The notes under the pieces are model-generated. The model was not told the DNA's origin, did not search any database, and saw only the letters and a program-made list of their open reading frames with translations. This document shows, piece by piece, positions 45,448 to 47,095 of a DNA stretch of 47,095 nucleotides. The number at the start of each line of letters is the position of its first letter. Position 1 is the stretch's first letter. The translations under genes and the position numbers were made by a program. The stretch comes from Tolypothrix sp. FACHB-123 (GTDB lineage: Bacteria; Cyanobacteriota; Cyanobacteriia; Cyanobacteriales; Nostocaceae), in contig NZ_JACJRE010000057.1 in assembly GCF_014697075.1 (NCBI RefSeq), positions 1 to 47,095 on the forward strand. Reading direction: 5' to 3'.

Positions 45448-47008
45448 GACCAACGTTTTAAAAGAAGAGTTATCAAAGCAGGAATCAAGCCAAATACGTT
45501 CTAATATTGAGCGTATTATTTCAAGTTATAGACATATTTGGGATATTTATACAGAGTTATTACAAAATAGCGCAGATGCAATTATTGAGCAGTTTGGTGA
45601 GGAAAATATTAGTCAAGGTAAGATTGCACTTGAAATTAGTCCTGATGAAAGGATTATTACAATTATAGATAATGGTGTCGGTATAGAAGAATCAGCTATA
45701 TCCAAGATACTGGTTACAGGTAAATCTCTAAAAAGGGAGCGAGATGCTGGAAAATTTGGGTTTATGGGTTATGGATTTACATTTGTTGCTTTCCAAAGTG
45801 AATATCTGCAAGTAGAAAGCATCAAAAATAGAAAGAAGGCATCAAGAACTTACAGAAATTTATATCAATTTGTATATTCTGGTTCTGATATACCAAACTC
45901 TGAAGAAGAAGATTCTGGTGAACAGGCGCACGATGTTGATGAAAAAAATGGAACAAAAATTACACTTAAATTTCCATTAAAATTTCCAGAAGAAGTTGTG
46001 GAGGAATCACTTGCAGCAACATTTCGTATAGCCAAATCAGATAAAACTATTATAGCAGTTTTAAGAACTCAATCTATTGTAGGAATATTAGACACAGTTT
46101 TTAATGCTGGTAGCTGTTTTGAATTTAGCTTAACAATTAGTGGAAGAATTGTACCAATAAAGACTGGTTATTTAACTATTAGAGAAGTAGTTAAGTCAGT
46201 TTTAAATAGTGAATTACAATTTTATGATAGGCTCACTCAATATGAAAAGTTTGTAGAAGGAACAGAAAATTTACCGACAAATTTAAGAGATCAAGCCAGA
46301 AAGGCTATAGTACTAGATGAAACAATAGACGATATAAAAATTGGTACTATAAACCCATTACATGCACGTATATTTATTTCCGCAACTAGCAAATCTCATA
46401 TTAATCAGTATAATGATCAATTTAGAAATGAAGATGGTATTTCTTATGATTTTGCCTTAGAACATGGGCTTTGGCTTTCAATATGCGGAATGCCAATTGG
46501 TGTTTGCTTAGACCCATTTGATCATAGTAACTATTTACCATATACAGTAATTGTTGACATAAAAGATATGTCAGTACGTAAAGAGTTAGATGCTGGTCGT
46601 AAGGGTATTAGTGCTTATCGAATGAAACAAATAGCTGAGACAGTTTTGGAAATATTAAAACAACGAAATTTTATAAAATATCGTCGTTATATTGTAGGTG
46701 GTGGCGACAGTAGGATTAATAATCCTCTATACGATCCTAAAGAAGAACTGACCCGTATATTTAATGGTAAAAAATGGTTTGATTCAGTTTTAACACAAAA
46801 ATATTTTCCTCCTATAGAAGAACAAGAAGTAATTAGCCTTTTTGTTGAATTAATAGCGCAAAAAATTTTAAGAGGATATTATCTGAAAGTTCTTTCTGGT
46901 TACCAAGTTTATGATGGATTATATGAATACCGACTAGATCAAACAGAGGAAGTTGAGTATTCGGAAAATAATAATTTAGGAATTCATAAAAATATGGTTC
47001 TTCAGTAG
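45446..47008 (+). CDS. GHKL-family ATPase (Hsp90/MORC-like), unknown function
   Basis: From ATG 45446 (MTNVLKEELSKQ) the product has 520 residues; an ATG at 45413 lies inside the upstream repeat and is unlikely. The N-terminal ATPase is a GHKL fold: N box YTELLQNSADA (E37, N41), IDNGVGI (D75, G77, G79), and the lid GKFGFMGYGFTF. A middle domain follows, with the conserved pattern DMSVRKELDAGRKGISAYRMKQ. It has no kinase HisKA domain, so it is an Hsp90, MORC or sacsin-like ATPase, not a histidine kinase. It is strikingly AT-rich (many AAT, ATA, AAA codons) next to chlH. Related genes often lie in defence or restriction clusters, but no partner is visible here. Confidence 0.85.
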   Translation: MTNVLKEELSKQESSQIRSNIERIISSYRHIWDIYTELLQNSADAIIEQFGEENISQGKIALEISPDERIITIIDNGVGIEESAISKILVTGKSLKRERDAGKFGFMGYGFTFVAFQSEYLQVESIKNRKKASRTYRNLYQFVYSGSDIPNSEEEDSGEQAHDVDEKNGTKITLKFPLKFPEEVVEESLAATFRIAKSDKTIIAVLRTQSIVGILDTVFNAGSCFEFSLTISGRIVPIKTGYLTIREVVKSVLNSELQFYDRLTQYEKFVEGTENLPTNLRDQARKAIVLDETIDDIKIGTINPLHARIFISATSKSHINQYNDQFRNEDGISYDFALEHGLWLSICGMPIGVCLDPFDHSNYLPYTVIVDIKDMSVRKELDAGRKGISAYRMKQIAETVLEILKQRNFIKYRRYIVGGGDSRINNPLYDPKEELTRIFNGKKWFDSVLTQKYFPPIEEQEVISLFVELIAQKILRGYYLKVLSGYQVYDGLYEYRLDQTEEVEYSENNNLGIHKNMVLQ

Positions 47009-47095
47009 CTATTATGCCAAATTATTAGTTATAGCACTCATATAAACACAAAAAAAGCATCTTTATTTTGCCAAAAGCCTTATATGTATTGACAT

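Overview
This is a cyanobacterial chromosome segment, most probably from a filamentous, Nostoc-like (Nostocales) genome. The evidence is an H subunit of magnesium chelatase, a Cph1-type phytochrome, an A2-type coxBAC oxidase locus, a GUN4-domain Ser/Thr kinase, very many GCGATCGC (HIP1) octamers inside genes, and intergenic heptad repeats of the GGGCATT and TGACAAC types. The species cannot be fixed from the sequence alone.

Layout. (1) 181-12516: six two-component genes on the + strand. They are a REC-wHTH-Hpt-REC-REC regulator overlapping an eight-PAS membrane kinase, two single-domain receivers, a phytochrome hybrid kinase and a REC-GAF-histidine kinase, together most likely a light and redox phosphorelay. 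(2) 12574-23432: housekeeping and metabolic genes, namely fumarylacetoacetase, a secreted small protein, phosphoketolase, rimM, an AvtA-like aminotransferase, glutathione-dependent formaldehyde dehydrogenase, a DUF4864-like protein and an SGNH hydrolase. (3) 24357-29098: a small unknown gene, a solitary m4C-type DNA methyltransferase, cyanase, a membrane-anchored PstS-like protein and a Ser/Thr kinase. (4) 29526-35903: the respiratory terminal oxidase locus, with coxB-coxA-coxC leftward and the heme A biosynthesis genes ctaA-ctaB diverging rightward. (5) 36163-39024: a kinase-GUN4 fusion and an LpxB-like glycosyltransferase. (6) 39107-40746: two decaying nuclease-like genes. One carries an in-frame stop; the other is split by a 197-bp MITE-like insertion with a 10-bp target duplication. 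(7) 41294-47008: chlH, a duplicated terminator block, and an AT-rich GHKL ATPase gene.

The best-supported unusual items are the non-autonomous element inside the 39937-40746 gene (open reading frame, target duplication and terminal inverted repeats all agree), the adjacent nonsense-interrupted gene, and a 32-bp inverted repeat flanked by heptad repeats in the coxA-coxC spacer. Next come the duplicated terminator-plus-leader between chlH and the GHKL ATPase gene, and matching 12-bp inverted repeats in the coxB/ctaA divergent promoter. I found no CRISPR array, no rRNA or tRNA, no prophage and no complete insertion sequence. The GHKL ATPase gene at the right edge is the only candidate for a conflict or defence function, and the window ends before its neighbourhood can be read.
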